64,000 nucleotides of DNA from Kudoa neothunni (GCA_964304625.1 OZ199838.1:12772001-12836000), one strand, 5' to 3'. Shown: positions 23,800 to 37,150, numbered from the stretch's first letter. A program made the numbers and translations. The notes: generated by a model not told the origin, from the letters alone.

Positions 23800-25176
23800 C
23801 AATTAAACTTTGCAGGTTTATTTTAAACTAGCGCGGACTGCTCAGCTTCGTATGAGATTGGACATATTTCATCATAGAAGATAATGTTAAAAAAATAAAT
23901 TTCCATGGCGAAGCGGCTGACATTGACCCATGTACAAGTTCTGAATGGCTTTTCTCAACTTAAAAACTTATGTGAAGGATATAGTGATGATTGTATCTAA
24001 AATATAGATGAAACCGCGTTGTTTTATCAGCAACAACGAGGTATATTTTTTCATTTGTCATACAAAGGGAACAAGAAAGTCTAAAAAAACGAATGACTGT
24101 TTTGTTCGGTGCATCGCTAAGCGGAGAAAAACTTGAACCTTTGGTTATTGGACCTAGTCGAAAGCCCAGATGCTTTAAATATAAATAGCCTTCCAGTTTT
24201 ATATGAATCCAACAAGAAGTCTTGGATGACTAGTGAAATCTTCCTAAGATATCTAACTAAAATCAATTCTATTTTTACGAAAAAAATAAAAATGTTCTAA
24301 TTTTTTTAGATAATGCTACCTCTCACCAAAAAAAAACTATTCAGTAACATAAAGCTGATCTATTTACCCAAAGATACCACTAGTTTATTGCAACCCCTAG
24401 ATCAAGGGATTATTCACTCATTCAAATGTGCATATAAGAGGAAAATGATCAAAAAATATATTTCATGTATTGAGGTGGGATTAGAACCAACTCCACCAAC
24501 CATTTTAGATGCGATGATGTTGATTAAACAAGCGTGGGAATGTGTAAGCGTATCCACCATCATAAATTGCTTTCAAAAAGCTGGGTTTTCATCTCGACAA
24601 ACGGTCCCTGTCAAAACTAACAGTATTTTGATATCACCCGACAAAGAGTTTATTGGAATATGTGACACAACTCATCCAAATATATTACAAGAAGAAATTG
24701 AGGATATGATTGCCGACGAAGCTTCAATAGAGAATATCAATATGGTCCAAACCCTATATTCTGAAAAATTCGATGAGTCTTCAGCTTCAGGTGATAAATT
24801 TTCGAGTTTATATATGTTAACTTTATGTAGAGAATGATGATTATAGTGATGAAGCAAATTGTGAAAAAATTGATATTTTGGAAAGAAATCCAATATCATA
24901 TCAGAAGGCTTTGGTTTATTTGAAGGAGTTAAAAATATTCTACAAATTTCATAAAGATGATCGATCAGCCATCTTAGCTTCGTTAGAAGAAGATACAATC
25001 AACATAATTTCAAGAAACCTTGCTCAATCAAAAATAACTGATTATTTCCATTTAAAAAAGGATTAAACATTATACTATCCCAAATTGGCGCATTCTAATT
25101 ACGTTATTTAATAAACAATTGAATATTTTCATTCTGGCGCGCGCGCATAAAACTACGTAAAACCGGTCACTGACTG
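23800..25176 (+). mobile_element. Tigger/pogo DNA transposon, copy C (5'-truncated, defective)
   Basis: The right end matches that of copy A (other strand: CAGTCAGTGACCGGTT, then TA at 25177-25178), but no left end was found; the element starts abruptly beyond the MITE at 23765. Coding remnants on the plus strand: near 23910 a DNA-binding part (HGEAADIDP), near 24010 IDETALFYQQQRG with the first catalytic Asp, then a long uninterrupted part (24313-24837) with LPKDTTSLLQPLDQGIIHSF and WECVSVSTIINCFQKAGF, and a C-terminal part (24878-25066). Several stops and frame changes separate them. Copies A and C are related but diverged, so they inserted at different times. Confidence 0.82.
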
Positions 25177-25178
25177 TA

Positions 25179-26160
25179 TCATACTTTTAAAAATAGTGAT
25201 AGGCGAAATAAAAAATTAAGATAATTTGTGCTGATTAATTCTTATACATTCTTTCCCCAAAACTGCTGTATAGCCCTTTGATATAACAAAAATTTTTAAA
25301 TAATTAGATAAAGTATATTGGGATTGAATCCAACTGATTATAACATACGCTTCCAATTCCTCATTAATTTAGAAAATTTGCATATTTTTGCTATGTTAGA
25401 AATCATTTATAGAACTTTTAGAATGTACTCATCAAGCTAAATATATTAAAACTTCCAGTATAGGGAATGTATTTAAGCACATATCCAAACGGACACACCT
25501 ACTTTAAGTGTGCAGATAGATACATTAAATAAGATGTATCTTAATAATGGATATATAGCTTAAGTTTGAACCTCTAAAAACTTTCAAAATAACTTTCAGA
25601 ATTTCAGTGTACATAAGTGTTGCCATGAGTAAATAAATATAATCCTATTATTGAAATCATGTAATCCGTTTAACAAACCTAACACTAATGACAAATAATA
25701 GAATATTTGAGTTATCTCGAATTATTAAAAGTTACATAAATATCTATAAGGAAGAAATTTGGTCGCACATGCTTACTTAGGGGCACACGCACTGACACAC
25801 AAACGGATTTCCAGTTTGCTTTACATAGTGGATGTCTCCGTTCAGAGTTTGGATTCAAAAGCGAAAAAAATTTTATTACCAGCATACATATTTACATTAA
25901 TCAAATACGTTTTCGTCAAATTTTCGGTTTCGCAATCTTATTTTTATTACAAAATAACTTTGGAGGTTGTTGAGTATTAACGACTATTTACTTATTATAG
26001 GGGGAATCTTCGGGATCCTCACGTGTTATTGATTTACGAATCGGTGTTTCCATAGCTCATTTAAAATACACAACAGAGGTAAAGCCTCATACGAGGAGCT
26101 TCTAACTCGTGAAAAAATCACTCTTAAATAAGAATTAAAACATTATTAATTTTATGATAA
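25179..26160. other. AT-rich intergenic DNA
   Basis: No supported gene. A 73-codon frame at 25759-25980 has no recognisable feature. No transposon end was seen until the TTAA at 26161. Confidence 0.35.
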
Positions 26161-26943
26161 TTAACCCTCTAATGTACTAAAAATCGACTGCGCTTCGATT
26201 AATTTTTGGGGGAAAAATTACTTCAGTTTTTTATTTCAGAAAATAAAAACAGGCATAATTCCATGGCTAGATTCAACTGTAAAATAACTAACATCCGACT
26301 AGTAATCCTCATAATCCTACGAAAACTGTATTCATTAAAATCCTCAATGACAATTTTTGAATAAAGTTTAATGTTTGAGTAGATTTCACATTTATATCAT
26401 GTAATAAATATTTTAATTATGATTTGCGCAAACACTCAGAATGAATTTTGCGACAGTTTCGTACATCTGAAACAAGAAATAGCGGGTTTCTTATCAATTT
26501 TCCGTAAAAAATTCAAACCTTGAAAATATTATTCATTTATTTGGTGTGCTGAGTTATAGCAAAATAGATAAGGTTGAACTCTTAGGATTTTTGGCGTCAA
26601 GGATGTTTCTTTTCATTAATGGAAAGAGATAGTAACCTTGCCGTATTTTAAAAAACTTTCTCATAACCATATCACCTCACACGTTTTGTTTGTAAATCGA
26701 ACACGCATTTATAAATAATACATCCGTTAAATTGAAAAAGCATAAAAAAAGGACTCACGTGGTCACGATCATAGGTAATAACCATATAACTTCAAATTTA
26801 GTCATAATATTTTAAAATAATACATTAGCTTGTTTGGATGATTAGAAAAAAACTCGTATCCAATAAAGGGCAAACATATCACGTAAACAACCATCAACTT
26901 CTCGTTGGGGTAAAAATTTACCCCAAATTCATTAGAGGGTTAA
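26161..26943. mobile_element. piggyBac-type MITE with TTAA target duplication
   Basis: TTAA (26161-26164) then CCCTCTAATG; at the other end CATTAGAGGG then TTAA (26940-26943). The 10-bp terminal inverted repeats are perfect and the TTAA duplication is intact, as piggyBac transposase makes. A subterminal hairpin (TTGGGGTAAA / TTTACCCCAA, 26905-26926) sits 3 bp inside the right repeat, the same arrangement as at 13908 and 60349. No coding capacity. The intact ends suggest a fairly recent insertion, probably mobilised by a relative of the element at 60337. Confidence 0.88.
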
Positions 26944-28058
26944 ATGGACCAATAAGTCTTTTAAATCAAGTTAAAAATGGTTCACCATTATTAAAACTAA
27001 TAAAATTAATACTATAATATCGAGGGTTTTGAATACTTGTTTATTAGCAAAAATTTCTTTCATATCATCATTATACTCTTCTTACTTTTAATTGATCATT
27101 AATGCTATACCCTAAATCTCAGATGCACAAACCGCGTTCATAATTTGGCCCATCTTTAGTAATTTCGTGATTGTTACAAACATTATTGGCATACTTTTTG
27201 CATTTCATTATCTGCAAATCTAAAACTAAATTTATTTATAAGTTTATATTTTGCTTTTTTCTGGGATTTTAAAATGATCTAATTTTAGTACCGGCTCTAA
27301 ACTTTATTTTAATAATTCAATTATTGATTAGCGTTATTAAAGTAGTTTCAACTTTTTATTCATAAAGTCAAAAAATCCAAGACAAATTGTCACTTACACC
27401 TAAATATCTATATTACGTAAATTAATGACGTTTATTTAAAAATATTCAGCCTAATTGGCATGAAAAATCGAGAGTTAATTCCACAAATACATATACGTGT
27501 TAATTGGAAATAGTTCGATAAGATCATTAAACATGAAATAAAAAACGGATTTGTAGAGGGCGAACATTTCAATACCTTGACTGTTTTTAATGTTTAGCTG
27601 ATGACAATATTGATAATAATCCCTTGGTGTAATTGACACGAGAATTATAAATTTTGCTTGATATTATCTCTAATGTGAGAAGTGGGAATTTTTGATCAAC
27701 AATACTAACCAATCAAATTTATCATAATTCACTTAAAATATAATTTCACATCTATTAATTTTACAATAGCTGAAAGTGCCAAGAAGTCATCACGCTAAGT
27801 ATAATGGGATTGCCGCCTTATTAGCCAACATTATAGTGTTAAGGATATTCAAAAATAATCACCTTTAACGATTGTTGAATATAATAATTTAATCTCAAAA
27901 ATTAGATGGTGTTAAAAGGATACACATAATTTGAATAAATAGACCCACTAACGCATATTGCCTCGTTAACCGAAAGGACATCGTAGCTGTGAATACTCTT
28001 ACAAGATCGGCTGACCTCGTGGGCCCACATCGTATTATACCGCTCTGCGTTAGGTGCA
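26944..28058. other. Intergenic DNA upstream of NUP98-96
   Basis: No gene recognised. I looked for an upstream exon coding FG or GLFG repeats and saw none. The promoter of NUP98-96 should lie in the last few hundred bases. The stretch 27930-28060 is less AT-rich and slightly tRNA-like on the minus strand (GCAGAGCGGTAT), but lacks a clear B box. Confidence 0.4.
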
Positions 28059-31000
28059 ATGATCGGCAGCGGTATGCAAAGTGTATACAATTTAAATTTG
28101 AGTCAGTTAGATGGTAAAAATTATTTTTGATTATTGGGAGTGATTTTATTTGTAGGCCAATATTCGAAAACTCAATCTCCTTATGAAGTAATTGGAATAT
28201 AGCGATTTATTAGCTTAATATCTTTGTTTAGGATACAACATGTGAGGAGATGTTGTTATACAAAGGTACGAGTAGGAGAGCAACAGGAATCTACAAGTCA
28301 ATCAGTGCGATGAAGCAATTTTCAGACACTCCTATAGATGTATCCCTTGGATAGTTTTATATGTTGATTTTATTGTTGTATTCGTCTGTTAGGAACTTAG
28401 GGTAAATATCTATGCATGCACTGGTTCTGATGCATTGGATTGTGTCTACAATAACGTGGAGAAAGGTTTTCCACAACCAACCAATATTTCTCAGCAACAG
28501 CCACAACAGCAATCAATTGGCGGGAATTTTCTTACTCAAAATACCAACCAAAATTTATTCGGTACAACAAGCAACAATCTTGGTTCCCAGGGAAACATGT
28601 TAGGAGGAATGCCAAACAATCAAATGCTTAACACCGCAAACACTGGGAATACAATGTTTGGTAGAATGGGCAACACTGGTGGTGGTCCATTTTCCAACAC
28701 CACTACAACGGGTGGTAATGTTTTGGGTAACAATCTCATTGGTGTTGGTGTTACAGGCGGGTACCAACCTTCTTCAGCAGACTGGAACCAATCTGCTGGG
28801 CGGCAATACATCATCCGCTCAGCTTGGTGGAAGTAACTTGTTTCAACGTGGTTCGAATGTAGGCGGTCTACAAGGCCAAAGCATGTTTCAAAATAGTGGC
28901 AACACCTTTAACACTGGTGCTAGTACTAACCTTTTGGGTCAGACTAATTCTGCCACACTCGGTGGTTTAACTCAATCGAATCAATTCAAAACCTCATTGA
29001 ATACCAATACCACATCACTTGGTCTTCAGCCTAATGTAACTAATCCGCTTGGTGGTGTTGGTAGCGGGGGTTTGTCTGGTGGTATTGGTGCCACTACTGG
29101 TGGTCTATTCGATAATAAGAATAACAATTCGAATTTTTTGCTTCAAAAGCCTACAACCATTATCAACCAAGCTCAAACTGGTGGTAATCTATTTGGTCAA
29201 ACCAACACAACCACGACAACTCTCGGTGGTGACACCACGAATAAAGGTTTATTTTCAGGCATTGGCCAAGTTAATCAAGGTTTGGGATCAACTACTAATC
29301 TCAATCTTGGCAGCTCTAATATGTTATTGGGTGGAAACGCCGCGTCGAATTCTCTTCTGCAATCTGGTGGTCTTACTGGAGGTAGTGGTTTACTTCAGAA
29401 CACATCCACAGGCTTAACTTCTGGTGGCGCTGGCGGTCTTCTTGGCAGTATGTCAACCGGCGGTGGTCTTGGTTTGGCCGGTTCAACTGTTGGTGTTGGT
29501 GGTAGGGGGCTTTTGGGCACTGGTACTACTATTGGAGGAAGTGGAGGAGGTCTTGGATTACTGTCCAGTTCCAACACGGGAGGAAGTATGTCTGGATTGC
29601 TGTCGGGTGGCGGTTTGAATCTTGGAAAAACAGCCGCAGCCACAACCACTGCATCATCTCTACTCCAACCTACAACCGCCACTACATCCTTAGGATTGGG
29701 TACAACCAACACAAATTCACTTGGCCTAGCAGGTGGTTTGAATACTGGGAGTTTGTTGACCAACAAAACCCAAACATCTTTTCCCCTAGGTAACACCTTG
29801 GTGACATCTACTACCGTCACTGATAGTATCCCCGTCAAACCAGGTCAAAGAACTTTCACACTGAGTACACAACAATCCAGCGGTCTAAACAGTGTTGTGG
29901 TGAATGAGGAGGAGTTACTGGATTTTCGAAGACAGCGTCAACTCAATCGTTATGTGGATTCGTTGCGCAATCATAGAAAACCACCTAAGCGCGAAACCCA
30001 ACTCAATGACACCTCCCTAATCCAATCTACCTCAAAAACTTCAGATAAGATTTTGACTGGTGGTGACATCACCACAACTGATCCTCTAAGCAAATTCAGA
30101 TCACCTGTTGCATGTTTGCCTACAAATTTCAGCCAGATTTCTAGAATGTACACTAACAAAGGTTTGAGTAGTATCTACCATCATTACGCTCAGCAGAATG
30201 GTGCACGCAACAGATCGTTTCGTGGTGGTGACAATATGAACAATTTTTTGTTTGAATCACCTACAGTGATTGAGGTAGGTGATGAGACGACCAAACTTGT
30301 CAGAAATGCATTGATAGCATCCCGCAGAAACTCTATTCTCAATCGATCGGACTCATTGCCACTGGTAAACATCAAGACCGACCTTGACGAAACGATTCGT
30401 TATTCAAGAAATGCCCTCAAACGTCAGAAGGAATCTTTTCTTGGTGGGGATTTGGAGTCCACGCGTTGTGATCGTTGTTCGCGCTCCTATTCATCTGCTG
30501 GTGGATCAGTGCACTCTAATACTACTGCGACTACAAAAAATTTGAGTTTTAACAGTACGAAAAATTGTACTTGCGTAGACCATGTCGCTCGAAACAAAAC
30601 TGATACCACACCGAACAACGTTTCTTCAACTCCCGCCACATCCAGAAAGTCACGTACCACCAAAAAATCAAAATCCCATCAAGTCAGAGTTACCGATGGT
30701 TATTCGACTTCATCTTCGTCTGATGATGAACATCCGTTCGAAAAGACGGGCGATGATAGTTTGTGCCCATCTTCTTCTTCTTCAAGTTTGGAAATAGGGT
30801 CATCGGCACGTCTTAAGTCTGCAGCTTTTTCTAAACACGATAAACAAGGTGATGGCGGCAGTCGATCTCAGAAACCCAAAAGCATTTCAAACATGGATGT
30901 TGATCCTTCTTCGTATGGGGTTGTAATTGCTGATAAAGTTGAAGAGGGTTATGTGACATCACGAAAATCTAATATTACTTTAAAAAGGCCAGATTACTAC

Positions 31001-34000
31001 ACCAAACCTACATTGGATGAGTTGGATGAGATGTGTGTTGATGGCAGATGCGTGGTTAAAGGATTTGTCGTGGGGAGAAAACATTATGGTTTTGCTACTT
31101 TTCCTGATGAGATTGATGTGTTTGGGATGAATCTTGATGAGATTGTAATTTTCAATCGTGCGCTTGTTGAAATCTATCCTGACGACTATCCCAACAAACC
31201 ACCTCAAGGTCAAGGTCTTAATCGTCGTGCTATTATCACATTGTATAATGTGTTTCCTTATGATTCGTCAGAGAATGGTGGTATTGTGAAAGATGTGGAG
31301 TTTTTATCAAGTGCTGCTTATATTGAAACGATGGAAAATCTAACTCTTAGTTTGGGGGCGCTGTTCCTTGATTACAACCCAATAGATGGGACTTGGACAT
31401 TTGAAGTACCTCATTTCACCAAGTATGGATTGGACCTGAGTCGCGAGTGTGGTGGGTCGTCCATGATTGTTAATGACCATAGCAATGCCGTTTCTATGAC
31501 TTCATTGTCTAAGCAGGAGACTAACTCCAACCGACATAATTTTTCAACTACATCATTAACTAAATTTTTAAAGAACCAACATGAACATGAAGACGTTAAT
31601 TTTTCTAACATGGTTTCTCATGGTCATTCCATTGTTGAAGATCCTATTGTAATTGTAGAAAGTTTGGGAGGTGAAATTCCAAATGTAGTTGTTGATGAAA
31701 CTGTAAATATCGCGGATTTTTGCGAGGTGGCAAATAAATCACCTGAAAATGTTGATCAAGCTGATGGTGCCAATTTTTTTTGTACGTCCCCGAACAAAAG
31801 AAAGCGATATTCCACAAACAGTGAGATCTGTGAATCTAGTTCCGATGACGACCAAGTTTTTACCAAGAACCTTCGTAGCAATTGTAATTCTGTGATATCT
31901 TCGAAAAGGAATGGTCACGTGACACACACTCCCACAAAAATTGCTAAACAGACAGCAAATATCAATCCAATTTACTACGAAAGCACATCTGTGACCAATA
32001 ATAAAGCTGGATGTACATTTCCAAAAACTTTAGTTCCGGATAACATCAATCAATGTAAGTATTGTTTTAAGCGAAACTTATGATAGTAGATAGAAACTAT
32101 TTAGTTAGTGTATTAAAAATTGCTTTTGTTTTTATTTCTGAGAGCAAGTGGCTGTTGATCCTCCCCATTAAGCTAACAATTAATCTATTATTAATATTAA
32201 TATAATAATGTGTAGTAGTTGGTAGATAATGTGGGTTAAAATTGTTTGATTTTTTACTTTAATTCTGTCAAAGAGAATAGTTTAAAGTTAGATCATTTAT
32301 TTTTTTGGACTTTTAGATGAACCCGTAGCGAATTTTAAATGAATTAAATTAATGCGCCTGCGTAATTAAAAGGATGTCAAGTTTAATTAACTTTAGCCGT
32401 AAAATAATTGTCTATATATATTAGTCTATAAGTATTGTTACTTGTTTAAAAGCTGATTGCGAATTAGTAGTTAAAAATAAATGCACTGAATAAGAGTTTG
32501 TAGATGGGTATACGAAAAGTAGTTCTATCTTCTGTCAATTTTTTATTCCTGAAACTAATAAGATTTGAAATTAGACACATATCAACCATCAATTTTCGCG
32601 TCTACTCTACCATACGAAAGCAGTTCCATTGTTGTTGATAGCAGCCGGTCGTTGGTGGAATGTTTTATAGAAATGCAATCCAAATGTGGACGAGGGATTT
32701 CACCTGACCGAAATTGTTTCCTTGTACAAGATAGACCAGTGTGCGATGTTGCACAACTTTTTCGTTTCGCAAGCAACATTGGTTGTTGCAGTTACACTAT
32801 GGCATATGTCCAACCTCGTTTGCTTGTCAACAATTGTGCTCTAATGAACAATATCACTTCTCTTACACCACAAGTGATACATGTGACATCTATGCAACAT
32901 GAGATTTGTGATCATAATTACATGAATCCAAAGACTGTAAACTGTGTATTCGATTTGTTAAGCCGATACTCATCCCAAAAAGATTCTGATGGCGTTAATG
33001 ATATTACTCAAAGATGTTTAACCTCAAGAACGTTGGCGTTGAAGTTTATTGATGAATTGGTAGAGGTCACCTCACAGTCAGTCGTCAAACCTAATTGTTA
33101 CCTTGGGCCCCTGTTTATGTTGTTGAAGATCTTATTTGGGGGCCATGATGCGAGTTTGAATAATCCGGCTACTTTGGGAGTTAAGACGTCGTCAGCTTTG
33201 TCAACTGAGGAAAGCCATCAAAAAAATCAACTATTGGATTGGATCAAAAAGATGACTCAACCAACTGTAGTCAACACAGTTCGCACTATCAACGCCGAAC
33301 ACGAATCAGATCCTTACAAAGCTGTAAAAATCGCCAATTGTTACATCGCCAGTCAACGCTGCAATCAAGCAACAGACATACTCTCCGGCAACAATTTTGA
33401 CCAACTTGCCTTGATATCCACAATGGTGCATGCAGACAATGTCTCCAAATACAGGGTTGGTTGCCAGATCGAAAAGTGGCGCCAATCGAACTCTGTCAGT
33501 GAGGTTGGTGATGATGTGTTGACGTTGTTGTCGATTGTGTCCGGCTCAAATTCTTATCCGGTCCAATCTGACACTACACTCAACGACAACACTCAAAGTT
33601 TGCTGATGGACACCAGTAATATGAGTCAAGACAGCAACCTTACACAATCCAAAACTGCTTATTTCAATTACCCTTATTGGGTTAATTTCGACTGGATATC
33701 AGCATTCGGTTTGTTTTTGTTCAACTATTCCAAATCTGACCTCACTATCAAAACCGCATTCAAATGTTTCACTACCGCCACCGAAAGAATTTCCAAGGAA
33801 TATTCGCATTGTAGGCTGTTCAATGAGTTAGGAGAAGATTCGCTTACGCGTTTCTTCTCAAAACTTACTCGTTCGATGTTCTATCTTTATTGTGGAAACG
33901 AAAAACCTTTCTATGAACTGGTAGATGAGTTTGTGGTTGTCAATGAAAACTATTCTCCTACAATCCCCGTCGTATGGCTGGTGGTTGTTTTGCTTGACAG

Positions 34001-34643
34001 GATCGTTGATAAAAGCCCCATCTCCAAACTGCTACTAGTAACCGTCACCACACGATTCAGTGAACTTCTCGAACACAGTGGCCAATGGGAAAAAGCAATT
34101 TTCGTGCTAAATTTTATAGATTCGCCACATGCCTATTGTCGTCAAATACGGGACATTATAATGAGAAACTTTAAATTAATGCATCAACATGCTGAATTTT
34201 TACACCAACACAACCTTATTCCTCGCTATTCTGATATCACGCTAATGTGTTCTATTGCTTACATAAAAAGTTATCCTTTTGAAGGTAGAATTGATTTTTG
34301 CTGAGACGTCAACTAAGATTGCTCTTAGATTTAAAGGTGTTACAGGATATCATCAATAGTCAAAACAATTCACTCAAAAATGATGTATGTGTTTATGTGG
34401 TTACAACAAATTAAATTAAACTTATATCTCGTTTAGCTGGTCAATGGCGTTCTAGTCGATGTTGTGAAATATGCTTCGATGATTGAGATGGTGTTGTATA
34501 GATTGGGTCAATTCAGCACTCGCTCCCATTCCGAACATCGTGTCGTCGAGGAACTGCGTAGCAAATGCACAGACATGTTTATTTCTATCAATAAAGTACA
34601 AATTTCTACGTATCCTATGTCAGCTGGTAATTCCTTTCTATAG
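28059..34643 (+). CDS. NUP98: NUP98-NUP96 precursor of the nuclear pore complex
   Basis: Precursor of two nucleoporins: NUP98 (mobile, binds transport factors and RAE1) and NUP96 (Y-complex scaffold). Eight exons: 28059-28113, 28156-28187, 28232-28339, 28393-28719, 28757-32054, 32563-34284, 34329-34384 and 34437-34643; phases agree, 1934 residues. A GLEBS-like RAE1-binding motif lies near residues 53-75 (SISAMKQFSDTPIDELR; human ITAMKEYESKSLEELR). A Gly/Asn/Thr-rich region to about residue 560 follows, in which FG is nearly absent (three copies) and LLG is common. The autoproteolytic domain ends near residue 1066: YYTKPTLDELDEMC, VVGRKHYGFATF, GQGLNRRAIITLYNVFPYD, then HFTKYGL. Human has HFSKYGL and cuts between F and S; here Thr replaces Ser at residue 1062. 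A Ser/Asn-rich linker and the helical NUP96 part follow. The 508-nt intron in the linker is long for this genome. The 37-nt intron 28720-28756 is the weakest splice call. Confidence 0.93.
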
Positions 34644-35901
34644 ACTTTAGCCTCAAAGTTGGAATTGCTTTGCTGACCAATTATCATTTAAAATTACCAT
34701 GCCATAAATTCTTGTATAGTGGAACTACTGTTTAGTATGTTCAATTTCTTTTTCGTATTTGTTTCTCTATGCTAACCTGCTCCTTCATCTATTAATTTTA
34801 AAAGCGCATCTTTCCGATCCTATTCTAATTCATGTCCTTGCAAAACGCATAAGGTTTCCCTACCTATGATTATGTGAGTTTCGCGTTTAATTTCGTGAAA
34901 AACGAGAATGACAATAATAAAGGAACCGCTTAAAAATTAAGAAAGATCATACTATTCATGTTCGTCAATTTTGTAGGGGTTAAATCTACAGATTTAAAAA
35001 ATGTACGTTTAGTTAAATTATTTACTCCAATCATTCAACTAGGACTAAATTTTAGCATAAATTGCTGAAAAATTTTAGTAGAATATTTCGTTATAATCCA
35101 TTCATATTAGTTAATTCATGCCATGAAGTTTATTTTAGAAATTACCTTTCTAAATTTTAATTTTTTTGCAAAATGTAACTCCCTTCGTGCGGCTTATCGG
35201 GCTATGAAATTTTTGTCGTTCAGATCCCCTCAACGGACGCTGTTGGCACAACAGCAAATGGATTAAAGGCACTGGCTATTGCTACAGATCCTTATAATCC
35301 GCGTGTGCGGGTTGTCTATTGCTACGTGAAGGAATAACTCCAAATCTACAAACTCATTTAAATTTGAAATTTATATTTGTAATTAATGATTTTTGGCCTA
35401 ACATAATTAACGGGGTTAGAGAAAATTTGAGCTATTGAAATTTCTAATATTTTGACTACACATTTCGTGTTTTATGTTTTGTTGTGCGTAATGTTATGCA
35501 CATATTTTAATCCTTTACCAATAAAAGTCTCTTTAACTAGAACGCGAATATTAAACATTATATTTTATGTATAGAAACGCCCACCATATTACATCTGATT
35601 GCAAAAATGTTTAATCTAGCGTAGCTAATGTAATCTGTTAAAATTTTCTGAAATATGTTTTTATGTAATGAAAGAATTGTATTTATTATATATACTTGAT
35701 TTTTAGATTATATTCATGTATCTATTCTTACATATCTACAAAGAATATTAAAAATTAACGCTATTCATGGAAAACGATTAGAGTATTCTATGTAATGAAT
35801 TCAGTAAATTTTTAAGGTAACTTATTTTAGGGAATATTTAATTTAATAGTTAGACTCAATATAAAAGCTTAATTTTTTCTGAAATACGTTATCTGAAATT
35901 A
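34644..35901. other. Intergenic DNA with a tRNA-like SINE fragment
   Basis: No gene. Around 35185-35340 a less AT-rich patch begins GTGCGGCTTATCGGGCTATG (A-box-like) and has GTTCAGATCCCC (B-box-like) about 20 nt later, with a tail of about 120 bp. A related start occurs near 7378. This is best read as a plus-strand SINE fragment. Confidence 0.45.
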
Positions 35902-36207
35902 ATGTCCACAACAGAAAGAAGCACGTTTTGTATTCATTGTTACAGTAACCCGTGCGTGAATCTAAGTTGCCACTGCATCGTCACTTGTACGATGGAATCC
36001 TCCCCTGGATTGAAAGCTGACTTATATAACTCATTAAAAAGTCATCTCTATCGTTATGATAATCCTTTTTTCTGGAAATTAAAAATGAGGGAATTACGAA
36101 AAATACAAAATTCCCAACCTAAAATTCTAAAATATTTTAATGAAGCTTTGATTTATTACAAAATAACGTTGGTATTATTTTTGACTCTTTATAAAAATAG
36201 GAGCTGA
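35902..36207 (+). CDS. Hypothetical protein, Cys-rich N-terminus (doubtful)
   Basis: A 101-codon open frame from ATG with an unusual start containing seven Cys and two His in about 30 residues (FCIHCYSNPCVNLSCHCIVT), then a basic helical part (FFWKLKMRELRKIQNSQPK). The spacing could suggest a metal-binding knuckle, but it fits no pattern I know. No partner exon with matching phase was found. It may be one exon of a longer gene, a transposon remnant or chance. Confidence 0.25.
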   Translation: MSTTERSTFCIHCYSNPCVNLSCHCIVTCTMESSPGLKADLYNSLKSHLYRYDNPFFWKLKMRELRKIQNSQPKILKYFNEALIYYKITLVLFLTLYKNRS

Positions 36208-37150
36208 AAGATAACAAAAATCGTCAACATGTAGAGGTAAGTGACCTCCTGACCTTATTTTTAGAGCTAGAACCGATATGCAAAATTTTATCCCATCAAC
36301 AAAATAAATATCGATTTCTCAGATAATCATCTTTTCGAATTAATATCATTTCGAACTAATAAAAGCGTAAAAAAACAAATGTTACTCCATGAAACAGGTA
36401 TAAATATCACATTGAAGTCACTACACAATGTGAAAACAAAGGTAGTAACCAACATAAATGTATTTACAACTTAAAATATACTATGTGAGAATTTTGGTCG
36501 TGAAGTTTAAATTCTAAAATATGGCAGTAATAACATTACTGGGTTATCTTTGTTGATTATCTAGTGCAACGAAATCTTCAATTTTTCTAAAAATTAATGC
36601 TAATGGATGCAATATATAAATTTTTGAACTCACGTTGATCGTAAATTCAAATAATTCGGATAACTTCCGCAATTTATATTATTATTAGTGTACCCATTTA
36701 TTTAACTGCTGCTATCGATTCGATTTGAGAAGTTCGCATAACATAAGCAAGCATTTTCTGTAAGAAAATTCAAGTAACCATGGATAGCTTCTTGAAACAA
36801 ATTTTAGTATGCATCTCTATTTTTAATGAAAAATTATGTATTGTTGTTACTGGTAAGACCATAAAGTAAGGAAATGTTCTTGAATTGTTTTTCAAGTACC
36901 CATCTTACCTGTAAATTTCATGTAAGCCAAATATTTCAAAGAGAGGTTGGCACAAATTTTATAAAATGGCAACTGATATTCGAAATAGAATCATTAAAAT
37001 GTTAACAAATATTAGTTAGCGTTATCATTCCCACCGGATGTTAAAGCAATAGGATGGCCTAACGAATCTAGGCTAACGATCTTCGTTTTTTCGAGATAGA
37101 GAAAACCCCCGAAACAAAAATATTTCATATATTAATGAGACTAAAGTTTA
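36208..37150. other. Intergenic DNA
   Basis: No gene or repeat recognised. Confidence 0.35.

Noticed and set aside
27930-28060. Possible tRNA-like or SINE sequence just before NUP98-96
   Set aside because: A-box-like string is present on the minus strand, but there is no acceptable B box at the right distance; the region is more likely the gene's leader.
29395-29838. Long minus-strand open frame inside NUP98
   Set aside because: It is the antisense of the Gly-rich repeat region; low-complexity composition keeps the reverse frame open. It has no features of its own.
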